A stretch of 64,000 nt of DNA, taken from the NCBI RefSeq assembly GCF_000004825.1, contig NW_008805085.1, positions 558,001-622,000 on the forward strand, given 5' to 3'. The position numbers were made by a program, and so were the translations under genes. A model generated the notes under the pieces. It was not told the origin of the DNA. It did no database searches and saw nothing but the letters and a program-made list of their open reading frames with translations. Shown in pieces: positions 24,001 to 38,300 of the stretch. This DNA comes from Heterostelium album PN500 (Eukaryota; Evosea; Eumycetozoa; Acytosteliales; Acytosteliaceae). How positions within the stretch are numbered: the first letter of the stretch is position 1; each line of letters begins with the position of its first letter.

Positions 24001-27000
24001 ACTCCACCTCTGAAAGAAGTGAAGCCAGTGTCTTCCGCCAGTGCCGGACTGGGTTCGAGCTCGCCACTCGTCAAAGCACCGGCACATCTCGGTGCATTCA
24101 CACACAGTATCCACTACATCAAAGTCTATTCGAAACTCTTTTTGGTGCGTCAGAATTCAATCACTATTTTCGGTGTTGACAAATTCTCGCAGTTGAGGCA
24201 ATCGTGTTTCGATGCTCTGGCTGTCATTTTGAGATGCTCTGGCAAGGCTGTACTGCCATACACCGAGGAAATACTCGGCTATTTGACCTCGCATTTTGAG
24301 CAGGAACCACTGGCAGTAACCAATTGTATAACTGAGTTGTTTTTAGTGACTTTCAAACCGACGCCAATCGTTTCGATGAGCAACCTGTCGTTGCAACCCC
24401 GACTCTCAAAGGAGTATAACCCCAACCCTGGATCGACATCGATGGCACCTCGCGCCATTGAAACAACTCACTCTCAGAATACACACGATGAGATGTTTAA
24501 CAATGAGAAGTCGGTGTTCTCTTCGTTTTTGACCATGGGAAGTTCAGTGGTACACCAATACTACGAACAGACCGACCTACCATCCTCACACTCACTCAAC
24601 TACAGCTACAGCAGTCAGGAAGTCGCACGTATTACTTCATCCGATGAGAAACGTCTCGTCTTTAAACAATTCGAAGCGTTGATTCGTAGTTGTCTCGTCG
24701 AGTATCAGAGTACTCACAACCTGGAATTGAAAAAGTCGATCCTCTCCATGTTGGCAAAGTTTGCACGTTTCGGTTTGGATCTGTCGCAATTCGATAAGGA
24801 TCCATTCTTTGCTTCCTATTTGCTGGAGGAGTTGAAAGAAACACAGTGTTTGATGTTGAATCCAGTTGACCAACTTCCATATGTTATGGATGCCGTAGGA
24901 TCAATGTTCCTCACTCGAAAGATGGCACCAGAGATATTCAATGCCGAGGAAATTAAAAAGGTGACATACGACATCGATCCTATCGCTACGGTTGCGAAGC
25001 ATCCTCCATCATACTCGACTGCAACCATCATCGGCAGTTGCCATTCTTTGGTTCGCTACCTCTACGATCCGAGCGACAAGTATCCCGACCAAGATCTCCG
25101 TGATGGATTCCTCAAGTTTATGCTTGCCAATCTGCATCAACCTCAAACCGTTGAGCTAGCACTGACATTGATCAACAATGTGCGTAACAACAACGCACTC
25201 TACACCAAATGCTCTCAAGCGATCGTTCCTAGATTATTTGCTGGACTGGCATTGAATGAGACACCCTACTTTGTTGTGACATCGATTCGTGATGTTCACC
25301 GTATTTACACGCTGATTGACAGACTTCATCCATCGGCTGTGACACCGGTGCGTTGGGCCGATGCACTCCTCTCTGTGTCACCTGAATTCGTGGCAACTGG
25401 CTCCATCACAAATTTGAGAAACGATCCACTGAAATCGAAACGTACTCTATTGATACGTGAACGTCTACTCGAGGAGTTTGATCTTCGCTGGCTACCAGTG
25501 TTTGTTATCCTACTTCGAACCGGTGTCAAGATTCCAGAGGAAACAAGAATCTCTGCTGCCAGACAATCGATCTACTTGCCATCACACGATAACAAACATA
25601 ATCCATCGCCAGCAGCCAACATCATTTCGCAAATCATATTCAAACTACTGAGAAACGCCGTCTCAACATTTGCCAAGCACAAACCAAGCTATCCTATATT
25701 CTCAGAGTTGATCAATCATATGCTCTACTATGCCGGTTTGTTCTTCAATCGTAATCTCATTCCCAACAATCCAAAACCTCACCTTTTCCTTCAGTCTTTC
25801 AAGTCGGTAATCGACCCATCGTTGGTCTCTGATATCATCCATCCACTCTTGAATTTCGGTGGAACCTCTGTAAGTATTCATGCAGTGCGCTTCCTCATGT
25901 TGTTGGGTCGTGAACACGAAGATCTGACTGGCTATGCAATGTCACCTCGTTGGCAAGTTGCTGGATGCGAACACTTCCTCACCCATCATGTCATATTCCT
26001 CCAGTTCTGCCAATCGATTATCATCAACCGTCAGATATCAGCAAGTGTACTGACAGAGTCGGTACTCGACAAAATGGTACTGCTAATCAATGAACCCACT
26101 GTCAAACGACTGGTCGACACCGCCAAAGATGACTCGCGTCTAGCTGCCGTCCTCAGCGATCATCTCTCAAAGATATTCAACAAGAATCAATCGTTGGACT
26201 TGAGACGTAAGCAGAAACTGTTGCGACTACTCTCCTATCTGCCAACGACACGCGACACCATTGAGATGTTGATCATTCACTTTTTGCAAACCGACGATAT
26301 CTCATTGCAGATCGCAGGAGAGCGTATACTCAACCTCTCCATCAATCGATTGATAGACAACACAAAGACTGTCACCGATTCACTCGAGATAATCCAACAA
26401 CTCTACAAGTTGTTCATGTCCAATTTCTTTAGCTCAACTACCAATCTTGCGATTCAATCGACATTCATAAAGTTGATCAAGAATCTATCGACACCAACAC
26501 CGTTGCAAACCACTGGTAGCACTGTTTCCAGTCCTATCATCAACAACACTCCAAGCAATGGTTTCGATATAACAAAACTTCAGAAACCAATCGTCAAGCA
26601 AGTCGATGGCGTTCCAATGGGATTCGAGAATCTCTGCACCATCGCCTACTCCGACTTGATTGAACTACTGAAATCACAATACTACTCTACCAATCATCGT
26701 TCGTTCACTCAGCTTTGTGTTCTCGCTCAAATCGATAGAGATGCAGTCACTGAACTGTTGGAATCAAACAAACTCGATAGTTCCCTCATTCCAAGTTTCA
26801 TTGCGTCACCATACTCGACCAACTTTGAACTGGCAATACAAGAACACCTTGAACGCAAGATATCTGCATTGCTCTCCAACTCACTCGGTGAAATCGGAAG
26901 CGATCCACTCAGAAATGGTCCGCCACTCTTGAGCGATGCCGTCTGGGAGGAGCTGCGTGAGACAACTCGCTGCCTGTCTTCTTTCATCAACAAATTCGGT

Positions 27001-29810
27001 TCGGCATCACTCCATGAAGCACAGCTACTAAAGATTTCCATTTGGACCTATGTTGAATCGTTCCGTCGTTGGCGTGCCGAGGTGATCAATCCCTACGATT
27101 TCAAACTGGTTCTTGAACTCTCGCGTTCCATCATCTTTAAGAGTTCAGCATCGATTCTCACTATCACCGATGACTTTTCGTGGTGTTCACTCTTACTTTG
27201 TCTCTACAAATTCTACTGTTTGGTGATTCGTCCTCACTTTGGTTATATTCTCGGACAACGTGAACTCGAAGAGAACTACAGCCAGGATCCAACACAAATA
27301 TCATTGACACAATCGAATGAAATGGTTAAATTCTTGGTATCGCTGCTCTGCAATCAATCCGCTTACAAACCAATGAATGGTTCGCATATCGGACAATTCA
27401 TTTTCGATTCGTTCATTCGTGCAATCTCACCGCTATCCACCAAAGCCATAGAGTTCGTCTATCCAGCACTGAGCCAAACCACTGCAGAGGAAGCGGAATA
27501 CGGTGGTGGAATCATTCCAAACTGTCCACTCTTTGCAAATGCACTCTCTCCAGAACAGAATCTCGAAGCATTCATTCGATACATCAAGTTTGTTGGTATT
27601 CCCGACGACTACCAATTCAACAAGATCTGGGAGATATTGGAACCAATCTTTTTTGCACCGCTCGGTGACGCCGAGATGGGATCCGATGAGATCACAGAGG
27701 AATCAAAGTGTCTGGCACTCAACGGTATCACAATGATGATTATCAAAGCGTGCTTTGAAACATCGGATTTGAACGCACCGGTCAACCTGCTGGAGACTTC
27801 CAACATTCCATCGGCATCGTACAACCATATTCCTCGTGAGAAAGATATCATTTTCCTCAGTACCAACAGTGGTAAGAAGTTGAATCGTCTGCTCTCCATC
27901 ATCTATGGATCGATGCCACAATCGGAACTACCACTGGGTGGTTCCATCGAGTTGAGCACTCCTACTGACGGCAACTCTGACTCGATCTCCAGCTACCACT
28001 TTAACATTGAACGTTCATTCTCTAACCTTCAATACACAAGCGGTCAGATTTCACTGGCAGATCTCCGTCAATTCAGAACACCCGTTCATCTTGGAATCAA
28101 CTTTACACCGATCATTGAGAAATTGAAGCATGCATTCGAAACGTTCATCATCAATGCAATGTGTCCACCGCTACTCAGAAAAGAGATACTGAAAACAGTG
28201 ATTCTCCTCTCTGATCTATTCAATCGAGAGCAATTCACATGGATGTATCGTATCTTCCAGGCAATCTATAACAACTTGGAGGATAACGACGATTTCCTCT
28301 TGAAGCAACACCTGGTCCTCGGAATTTGTAAGGGATTGGCTGTGATTCAACCGGACAACACAACCACCGACCCGCAATACCCCCAACAGGTATTCGAGAT
28401 TCTCAAGCAATCACTCGAACATCCCAATATTTCTGTACAACAATCGGCACTCGATGGCATTCTCTATCTCCTCGAAGGTAAAGTGAACCGATTCATTCAA
28501 GGACCGCTCCTCCAATTCCTGTTCCGCTGGATCCCAGCACGTCTTTCCACCTCTCCTTTCCCACCCATTCCACTGACACTGCGTGTACTCGCCACCATGT
28601 TCCTGCTGATCGAGCAATACTCGCGTGAATCCGAAGAGAATTCATTCACGAAACGTGCAGTTGTAATCTGCACAACCCTCGGTCAAAACTCGATTCCCCT
28701 ACCCATTGTCTACGGTATCTTCAGAGGTCTCGATCGTCTGCTAGTTTCATTCTCGCTGTCCCACTCGCAACGTGAGTACATCTCACACTTTGCAATGAAA
28801 TCACTCCCGCTTGACAATCCAATTCGTTCACTCATGGGACTGGCACTGATGGTGACATGCATGTACACAGGCGACGAAACTGGCTCATCGACAATGACCC
28901 CATCGATCAACGGAAAGAACCCCATGATGGCATCGCCCAACTCATCATCCAACTCATTGGCATTCTCTGGCGGCGCACCATTTGAAATGTCGCCAACACT
29001 CTCATTCTCCTCAGACAGTGGTTTGTTCGAACAGGAAGATAGCATGTTCAACATCGACAGCACAGAACGCCAACACTTCTCTCAAGTCAACAACATGGAG
29101 AAAGTAAAGATGCTCTTTGATAAAATCAAACTTGTATCTCATTATTCCTATGAAACCTATGTATTATCAGAGTATGTAAATTCAACATAATTATTTTGAA
29201 AAACATATGTAGAAAATCAATAATAACTTACCAATCCAATTCAATCCTTTTTTTTAAATATTATTACAGAGTAATACCAACTGTAATTGTAGATTTATAT
29301 CCTTCAGTCGATCAAATTCTCTCGTTTATTCTTGGAGAATTCTTGAAACAAAGCAAATCTAATCCCAAACTGATGTGTCAGATCATATCAAAGGTATTTG
29401 ATCTCTTAGTTGAGAAGTCAGAAACCAATCAAATATTGATCTACCACTGGATTATCATATGCTTGGAGAACTTCTTCCAAATTCAGAATCCAGTTCATTG
29501 TCAGTGGGCACTTACCTATTTATTCTTAACATCATCACCAATCAAACCGTTTAAATTAATGTAAGTAACAATCTATATTTATATATCATATCCTCTTTTT
29601 GAAAGTAATTTACTAATTAACCAAATCATTAATTAATCAAATCATTTTTAAAGTGCAAATGAACTCACATCAAAGATACAACCAAATGATCAACTATTTA
29701 GTATAGCAGCATCGGAATTCTATAATAACAATCCACCTGATAACCAAAAGAATTTTGCAGCATCTTTCTCAAAGTTAAAATATAATCTGTACAATTTAAA
29801 TTCACAATAA
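21024..29810 (+). CDS. htt: Huntingtin orthologue, giant HEAT-repeat scaffold protein
   Basis: Proposed join: 21024..21272, 21377..23518, 23587..29171, 29270..29560, 29654..29810 (8424 nt, 2807 residues; D. discoideum huntingtin is about 3100). All phases close. Recognised from the N-HEAT segment CQFIRPAKSRKYITSLLAPI, LSHHSAAVRRSASFCIVSIC and GVLFSYLQLVKL, which parallel human huntingtin CFIRPCKCRPYLVNLL, SPTIRRTAAGSAVSIC and GVLLTLRYLVPL. The start MDLLRALD matches the dictyostelid N-terminus. The protein is helical HEAT repeats throughout, with spacer low-complexity segments: a Gly-Ser tract (SGSGSGSGSGSTSGN), a Ser/Thr run, a Gly/Ser/Asn-rich run and a short Ala run, but no N-terminal polyglutamine. 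Long exons have high third-position C/G. In Dictyostelium, huntingtin affects chemotaxis, osmoregulation and development. The ortholog call is secure. Confidence 0.94.
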
Positions 29811-31541
29811 CCAAATAAAAAAGCTAACATCAATTATTCTCTTCTACATAAATAAATAGAATAATATTATTATACAAAAAATGTGTTTGATAGATTATTA
29901 TCCAAATTAAACTTTTCAATTCTGAAAATCAATCACTTCTTACTTTTATTTTATCAATTCATTCCATTCTTATTATTTGAAGATATTATTTTTATTTATT
30001 TATTTTATATTACCTCGATAGAAAAAGGTCTGCAAAAAAAAATAAATTAGTTTTTTGTTTTTACAAAAAAAATCTGGTTCCAAAAAGGTTATTGGGCTAT
30101 AATTCTGTGAATCAAAAAATCGATAAATTTTTACAATAATAATATTTTTTTTCTTGTTTTTTTATTTTTTTGCAAAAACTAAAACAGTTTGATTGATTTC
30201 ATTTTACTTAAAAGATTATTATTAATTTAAAGAAAGTGATTTAATATAGTTATACAATTAATTAATTAATTAATTCAGAAAAGTTCAGTTAAGATTGTTA
30301 GAGAGTTAGTTGGATTAGGAGTAAATAAGAAACAAAAAAAAAAAAAAAAAAAAGGTATTCATTCATTGTGAATAATTTATTTTATTATTAGATGATTATC
30401 ACACAGCAGAAATTTCGAATCAATCAATCAATCAGATTTAATCAAATAGTAAAGGAATTGACACTCAAACAAAAAAAACAATTAATAAACAGGTGTTGTG
30501 TTGACCATGAATTATCATCGACAATGATTGATTGATTGGTTGGTAATTGAAGGATATTTACTTTTGTTTTACGCCAACAATCACAAGCATCAATTTAAAA
30601 ACAAATTAAATATAATTGTATAGGTATTATTATCAATATCGATACTATACAATACAATCAAAAAATATCATGGTGATTAATATTTATATATAATACAGAT
30701 AATATATAAAGTGTTCAAAAGATTAATTGTATCATATCATAATCATTTCATACTACTAAAATTGTGGTTTTAGTGTTATTTTCTTTGTTTCTTTGTTGTT
30801 TGGTGTGTTGTGTGTGTGTGCGTGTGATTCAATCAATCAGTCAGTAAATCTTCTAACGTTTTATTTTATTCACTATTGTGATCACTATTTTAATAAACAC
30901 AACTTAGATGAACAAATAAACAGACAAAAGACAACAAAATTAATACTATCTGTACAACACAAATCAAAACAATCATTGTTTTGTTTTATTAATTTCACTT
31001 TAAACACTTATCTTTAACTTTTGGTATCAAAAAATCATATCTATTTTTCTTTGTATTAATAATAATAACAATAATAATAATAATTGATTAATCTATCAAT
31101 CATTCACTCTAACTCTATAGATGTCTTTTATATAACTCAACCATTTCATTGTAGTTTGCATGTTGTTAATACATTCAATACCCCCCACTATCACTCTCTT
31201 TAACAGTAATTTAGAATTAAATAGATTAAATAGTTAATAGATAAATCTAAACTATTATAAATATTAACTTAATTTTTGAATCAACAACAATCTAGGTTGA
31301 CTAGTCAATATATATATTATATTATTTATTTATTTTAGATTAATAGTCCCTACTTTAGGAGGAAAATAAAAAAAGAGTCACCCACATCAAAGTGTTTGCT
31401 ACACTTACAACAACAAAAAATCTGGAAATAATAGTAATAATAAAAAAAATAACAAACTGCAAAGTAAATAACAAAAACCAATAACCAATAAGGAAATAGT
31501 TAAATTGGTTTAGGAGTTTATATTATAATACAACCAACACA
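29811..31541. other. A/T-rich spacer, no gene seen
   Basis: 1.7 kb between huntingtin and the RhoGEF gene. It contains long A runs (for example 30332-30352), AAT-rich stretches and C/A-rich leader-like DNA near 31370-31540, probably the RhoGEF 5' UTR and promoter. The 74-codon open frame at 30793-31017 has no coding character. Confidence 0.6.
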
Positions 31542-33707
31542 ATGAAAGATCCTGCAACTAATGAGGTAATTATCAAAATTATATTTATAAACAAACTTAT
31601 CAGTCAACTTAATACAACTCAACACAACACAATACAACAATAATAATAGTAATAATAACAACACACCTATACGTATTTCTTGTTGATGTTTGACATCTCA
31701 TATTATTATTATTATTATTTGGACTACTTCTAGCAATAGTAATTACATTCTCTACCACCTTTGGTCCTATATTTGTTTGAATCAAAATACAACCAGTAAC
31801 ACATCAACCATACCATTCACATTCCTTTCCTTTCTTCTCCATATTATTTAAACATATATTAAAAAACAACAAATGACTAATATACTTTTTTAAACTTTTA
31901 AACACTTTCTTTTAAACAAATTCATAACCTACTTTGAAAATATAAACCAATTACCAACTATTATTAATATTTTAATCTATATTTCATATTTATATTATAT
32001 TACTAAAATATCTATATTTAATTAAATTAATGATACATATCAATGCGCACTTGATATGATCGATCTAATTATATTATTTATAACAAATACAACTCTATTC
32101 ATATTGCTTATCATGTTTATGATATACCCATTGGACCTCTTCCTAAAATCGAAATTGATATTACAACAAAAGGCTGCTGCCACTGTCATACAGAGATTCG
32201 TAAGAGGATGGCTGGTACGACGAAAACATTCAGAGTTTTGTAGGTTTTAAAATATGAAACTAAATGCAAAAAATCATTGCTAATATTTTTGATAAATCAA
32301 TCATTCACACCACATATATAGTTAGGAAGATAAAATATAGAAAGTTTATTATTAGAGAGATTATAAATTTCGAACAGACCTATATCAACAAGTTGAATCT
32401 TTTAGTGGAGAACCTCAAGAAACCTCTGATAGAGGATGAGTTTTACAGGGGCATCATATCGATCGACAAAGTAAATCAATTGTTTTCAAATATCGAGGAG
32501 ATTCTAGAGTTACATAGAAAGATTTTATCGACATTCTCCAAACCACCTCCACATCTTATTGGAAAAATTTATATAGAATATGTATGTATCATGATCATGA
32601 AATGAATCAGTCATACAACCAAAATTTATAACTTTTCTAACAATTTATTTTGTATAATTATAATAGTTACCACTTTTTTCAACTTATTTACCATATGTAA
32701 AGAATTATAATAATGCTTTTAAAATCTATTCATCTTTGGTCGACAATGAAACGTTCTCAGAGTTGATTTCATTGTTTGGATATCTACCGAGTTATCTCAT
32801 TCTACCGATTCAGCAAACACCTCGATATGTATTGTTGTTCTCGGATTTGCTCAAGAACACAAATCCACAGAATGAGGACTATGACAATCTTGGCAAACTT
32901 TTAGAAATGGTGAGAACCACTGCATCCAATATCAATCAATGTATTACTTCGCAAGAGAGTGAAGCCGACGAAGAGGAGCAAGTCGCCAACAACACTGGTG
33001 TCGCCAGCAGTCCAAAGCGACCAGCATCGGCATCATCAAAGCGAAAGCCACGCAACAGCATCTCTATGCACAAAAAGGCTATCGACGCCGTTCTCTCCAA
33101 CAGCGACAACTTCCACGATAACTACTCAAATGTACCCTCCTATTTAAGACCGACGATCGCCTCCAGTGGTTGGTCTCGATCGAAAGTGACAGAACCGCAG
33201 TCGCCGCTGCCTCGCTGGAAGTACACCACTCACATCGACCACAACCAACTGTATAACATTCCTCCCTCACCATCATCGCTACTGAACAACACCGCATCAC
33301 CTCTACCATCACCATCGAAACCGACAATTGTAACTCCCACCAAACAATGGCAACGACCATCGACACCCTCACAACGCTATCACGATGTACACAAAATGAC
33401 TAAAGCTTTCCCTCACCGTCCACCTTCACCTCTTCCCAAACCCAATTTCTACGGTACATTCCCTTTGAATAGTTGTAGCACGACACCAACCAGCAGCAGC
33501 AACAGTGAATCGGCCACATCATCTCCGACCTCATCAACACCCATCAAATTAACAAAATCAAACAAAACCATATCATCAGGATCACTCACAACCATTACCA
33601 GCACAACTTTTAGCAATCAATCTCCTGCCACTACAACATCTCCCGCCACTACACCCAGAGGAAATGATACTTCGTCGATTACCATTGAAATTTCATCCTC
33701 TACTTGA
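31542..33707 (+). CDS. IQ-motif RhoGEF (Dbl-homology domain protein)
   Basis: Activates Rho/Rac GTPases by nucleotide exchange. Proposed join: 31542..31565, 32173..32239, 32322..32581, 32667..33707 (463 residues). Exon 1 encodes only MKDPATNE. Exon 2 encodes an IQ calmodulin-binding motif (VIQRFVRGWLVRRK). The DH domain then starts (FIIREIINFEQTYINKLNLL) and carries the conserved YLILPIQQTPRYVLLFSDLL helix. No PH domain follows; the last 200 or so residues are Ser/Pro/Thr-rich and probably disordered. The DH domain is compact. Between 31794 and 32170 there is no AG dinucleotide, which supports 32171-32172 as the acceptor after exon 1. An alternative in-frame ATG at 32056 would add a hydrophobic N-terminus encoded by T-rich intron sequence and is less likely. 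Confidence 0.82.
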
Positions 33708-35318
33708 AAAAAATAAAAAAATAAAATTATTTAAAGACGAAATATTTATTAACAATTAACTATAGATATTTGATATTTCCACAAATATAAAAGTGATTAA
33801 TATAAAATTGATTTGTTTCCAATAATATTATTAATAAAACATTGATTAAATAATGAGAAACATTAGATTTTTTAGAAAATTCAAACTTAATTAAATACAT
33901 TTGGATGATGTAAAATTTATCCTGTTCATAATATTTATAAATTTTTTTAAGATCCAACGATAAATAATTTTGTAAAATTAATGTGTGGTTCTGAATATGC
34001 TACTAGTTGTATAATTTAAAAGATATATATGGAAAAAAAAATTTATTGAATATTAGTATGACAAATTTAGCTACACATGTGATATACAAATTAAAACTAA
34101 TAGATTTGAAATCATATTACCATTTTTTTTGATTTTGAATTCCCATAACCGTCATGAAAAATGAATGAATTATCAAAATATCTTACAGTCAATAGCATCC
34201 ATCAAAATTTTAACACTTTCGAAGACTCAATAGTTGTAATCCTTGACATGATGGACGTTGGGTTCAAATCAAGTGTAACAGAGACCTCCTCACATACAAT
34301 CTTTTTATACTTGAAAATGATTTTGTTTGAAATGAATAGTAATTGTATTGGAGAACATCCTAACATATCATTAAAATATTAAAAAATAAAAAACCGAACG
34401 AGTAAAAAAAAAAATTATTATTACCAAAAAATCATAATCAACTTTCTTAATCTTTTGCTAAGCAATGATATTAGTCTCTTTTTTAAGTACTAAAGTCTGT
34501 TTTTCTGACAAATATCCATCGATACAATCTGATATTTATTATATTATGTGAGTACTATAATATATATTTCAGTCATATCTATATCATTCTTGCTACTATA
34601 TGCTTCTTTGCTCTTTTCCTTTCATATCAATTGACATGATCTTTTATAAAAAAAATTTCCAATTTAAAACTTATTACAAAGTTATCATTCTAATAGAAAG
34701 ATCATCCTCAAATATTTTAATCTTTATATCATCAAATGAACACTTTAACTCATTGATATGAATTCAAGCTGATTTCATCGTCTCTTCAAGGACCTATCTT
34801 TTCTATTCCTTAAACTCATTAACTTCACTCGTTTCTTTGATTATTGATAAAATTAATCAATTCAATTACAAAAAAATTGCAAAAAAAAAAAAGAGACAGA
34901 TTTGAACTTCATGATTTTTCCAAAACAAAAATGACCAATCCTGCAAACCACATCAACAAAAAATTAATAAATTAAATAAAAAAAATAATAAAATGAGGGT
35001 TGTAAAATTTGAATGTATGTATGATTGTTTGTGTTTATCTAGTTTTTTTTTTTTTTTATAAATATCTTTTTGTATTTTGTTTACATTTAATTCCTATCTA
35101 TAGATACATACACAATCTATCTCATCTCATCTATTTTTTTATCTATTAGACTATTATTAATAATATTAATTTAATAATAATCCATAATTTGTAATTTTTT
35201 TTTTTTTTTAGGAATTAAACTTTGACATTTCCTATTACTTTTTTAATTTATTTATTTATATAATATAATAATAATCAAGAATAAGAATAAGAATATATAG
35301 TATATAATATAATATAAT
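33708..35318. other. A/T-rich spacer, no gene seen
   Basis: 1.6 kb. A 73-codon open frame at 34161-34382 lies in a slightly richer patch (34190-34320), but no homology is recognised. An octamer TCCCATAA at 34141-34148 resembles the DUSE element of dictyostelid ncRNA genes, without a clear RNA downstream. Poly-T and A/T-rich sequence just before 35319 is the likely promoter of the next gene. Confidence 0.5.
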
Positions 35319-38300
35319 ATGGAGGCAATTGTATTGAAAGTACTTAAAAAGTACTTGAAGTTGTTTATAAAGAACTTCACTCCTGATAACTTCTCACTGT
35401 CATTGCTTAAAGGTGAGGGTCAATTGGTAGATTTACATTTGAATGAGAATGTAATTCAAGAGTTGCTATTGATTCCACCACAGTTGCGTGTCATACAAGC
35501 TAGTTGTGACACACTTACCGCCAAAGTACCATGGACATCCTACCGTAAAGATCCAATAACAATGTCAATGCAAACCATATCTATTCAACTCAAAGAACCA
35601 GAGATTGTCACTGCATTACAACCTCAATTCAAAAAGTATGACAAAAATAATAATAATAATAATAATAATAATCAGAACCAAGAAGAAAGGATCAGACAAA
35701 CAAACAAATACACTTACTGATGACTGATTAACTAACGACAATCATCAAAAATAGGTTTAAAAAGAAGAATAAGAATAAGAGAAATGAGGTAACAGAGAAT
35801 ATGCAGGAGTTAAGAAGTTACTTACAGGTGTCAGTTTCGACAAGCAGAGGTGATTCTTTGATTTTGGAGGTGGATGATGTGTTGGTTCAATCGACAAACT
35901 CTGGATTCCAACCAGTCGATCTCACACAGATAAAGACAATCGACAAGGAGCAAGGTATAGAGTCACTCCACAAGTTGATCACTGCCAAATCGATATCCAT
36001 CAAAATTCAAGATATCGGTGGAATGTCCTATAATGTTATTGAGAATATGCCACTTAAAGTATTGGTATGTTAGTTTTAACAAAAACAAAACTATCTATAG
36101 ATAGTTTACAAGTTTGTTCTTCTTCTCTAGTTAATTAGTACTAAATGATAGAATACAATTACAATTACAATTATATTTAGTTTTCATCGAAAAGAAGAAT
36201 TAAAGATTGGTCACAACTAAGTGCTAAAGTAGAGATTTTGATGGGATTCTTGAATTTGAATTGGACACTGACTCAATGGCATTTAATATCCGATTTGTTC
36301 ACCAGTTTCCAGGAGATTTTGGCAAGAGCAGCACCACCACCCGCTGCCATTGCAGAGCCAGAGTCAAAGAGCAGCAAAAAGAAGAAGGAAAAGAAGGAAA
36401 AGAAAGACAAAGAGGATTTAAAGAAGGAGGGTAGCACACTTTCACCAGGTTCTATGAATGGTTCACCATTGTTAGGATCGTCACCATCTCCAATCAAGAG
36501 ATCAACTTCACCCGGTGATCTGGAGCCACTTAACAATCCAGCATCGCCATCAACTGAACCTGACGTACCACTTCCAAAGCATTCAGAGTAAGTAGCCAAA
36601 CATGTTATCAAACTATTCTTTACCAATATATATATTAATCAATCTATCAATCAATTCAATAGTGTTACATATGATTTTCATATTGATAAATGGAGATTGG
36701 AATTGGTTGATAGTCATACGAGTGATAGTAATTTCGATAGTGGATTCCAATTCCAAGGTGATGGATTGCATTTTGGATTTACCTCGACCAATGTCAATTA
36801 TAAACCGACCAATGAAGACGGTGTAGTTATCTACTCTCTTCCGATTAGAGAGAGTATTGTATCGGTGGTTATGAATAGCTTGCAGATACAGGAGATCGAG
36901 TCATTCAAGAGCCGTAAGGTCAAACACGAGTTGTGTGGAAACAATGAGGAGAGTCCGCGTCCCGCCGCCCGAAAGTACGACCACTCGATTACATCGATCA
37001 GTTCCGATGGCATCAGTGAGCGTATTCAGATTCACCACTATCAAGGTCCCTACTTGATGAAAGGTAACTTTATCTTCCGTAAACCGATCGTTACCGATGA
37101 GAATCCAGATCCTCTCTCAAAGCTGGTGTCCACCGATGGCAAACCACTACCGCCACTGATTGGACTGGAGTTGAATCTTCATCTCTCTCACTTTATGTTG
37201 TATGGAGATCGTCGCTCCTGGAAGAAGCTGATCTCCTTCTTGATGCCACCAGAGCAGGATCTTGAGACTGATTCCGAGAGTGATTCTTCGGTGATCGATC
37301 CAACCAGTCCGTCGAAATCGGTCGATGGAAGCAGTAGCACTCTTCAGGAGATTGATATTGGCAATGGCAACGGATCGGTAGCCAATGTTTCAGCAGCGGA
37401 AAACAATGAGACCGGAGGAAAGGTAATCGATCCTGCAGCACTCAAGAAGAAAGTCGTCGAGACTGGCAAGAAAACCATCTCTAAATTCAAGAGAAAATTC
37501 AAGCTCGGTAGCAATTGGAAGAATCAAATCAAGATCATCGTAAAAGCAACCGAGACACTAATTTTCATTCCAGAGGATCCAAACGAAGAACGATTCAAAG
37601 GTTCAACCATGAAGTTAAAGTTGGGATCATTCGTAATGCGTAATCATTCGGAATGGAAGAATGTTCCACATCTATATGAAGGTCTTCAACTGATCGACTC
37701 ATCTGCTGTGCCAGATCCAATAACATTATCTGGATTGGATCATAGATTTTCAGTAAGTGTTTAAATATGATTTGACAACTTAAACATTATTTTATACTAA
37801 TAATATATTATCTAGTTCAAAATGGAAAATATATCATGTATTATAAATGAAAATAGTAATAGTACAGATGTATTACTACCAACAACTATTAGTTTGTTTT
37901 TAAGAGCATCTCGTTCACAATTTTTGTTAAATGAAAAGGTAGATAGCTATTTCCACTGTTTTTTTTGAAAATGTTTCTAGATGACTAACTTTATTTATTT
38001 CTAATTTTTATAAAAACAGAGAATTCCAAAGATTGATTTAACATTTATCTCTAGTGATTTCAATTTTAGAATTACTAAAGATCAATCAGAGTATTTGGAT
38101 TACATTGGCAAGAAGTATTTGTCGCCAGACAAGATGAAAGCTTTATTGCAATCGAGAATAAAGTCAATCAAATCGGTTGCCAAGAAGAAGTTGAACACTT
38201 TGAAGGAGAAGCATATCGATAGAACTCTGACTATCAAGAAGAAGGTCGAGAAGACTCTTCAACAATACCATTGGTCGGTGTACATTTGCATTCAGAAGGG

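Noticed and set aside
30793-31017. 74-codon plus-strand open frame with Cys-rich start
   Set aside because: Composition matches the surrounding A/T-rich leader sequence, and no signal peptide or conserved motif was credible.
32056-32172. Membrane-anchored N-terminus of the RhoGEF from ATG 32056
   Set aside because: The stretch is AG-free, T-rich and ends in an acceptor that joins perfectly to the upstream MKDPATNE exon. Hydrophobic translation is expected from T-rich intron.
34205-34275. tRNA-like region with GGGTTCAAATC and possible acceptor pairing ACACTT/AAGTGT
   Set aside because: The T stem does not pair, the length is short and the D arm is absent. The upstream DUSE-like TCCCATAA is not enough.
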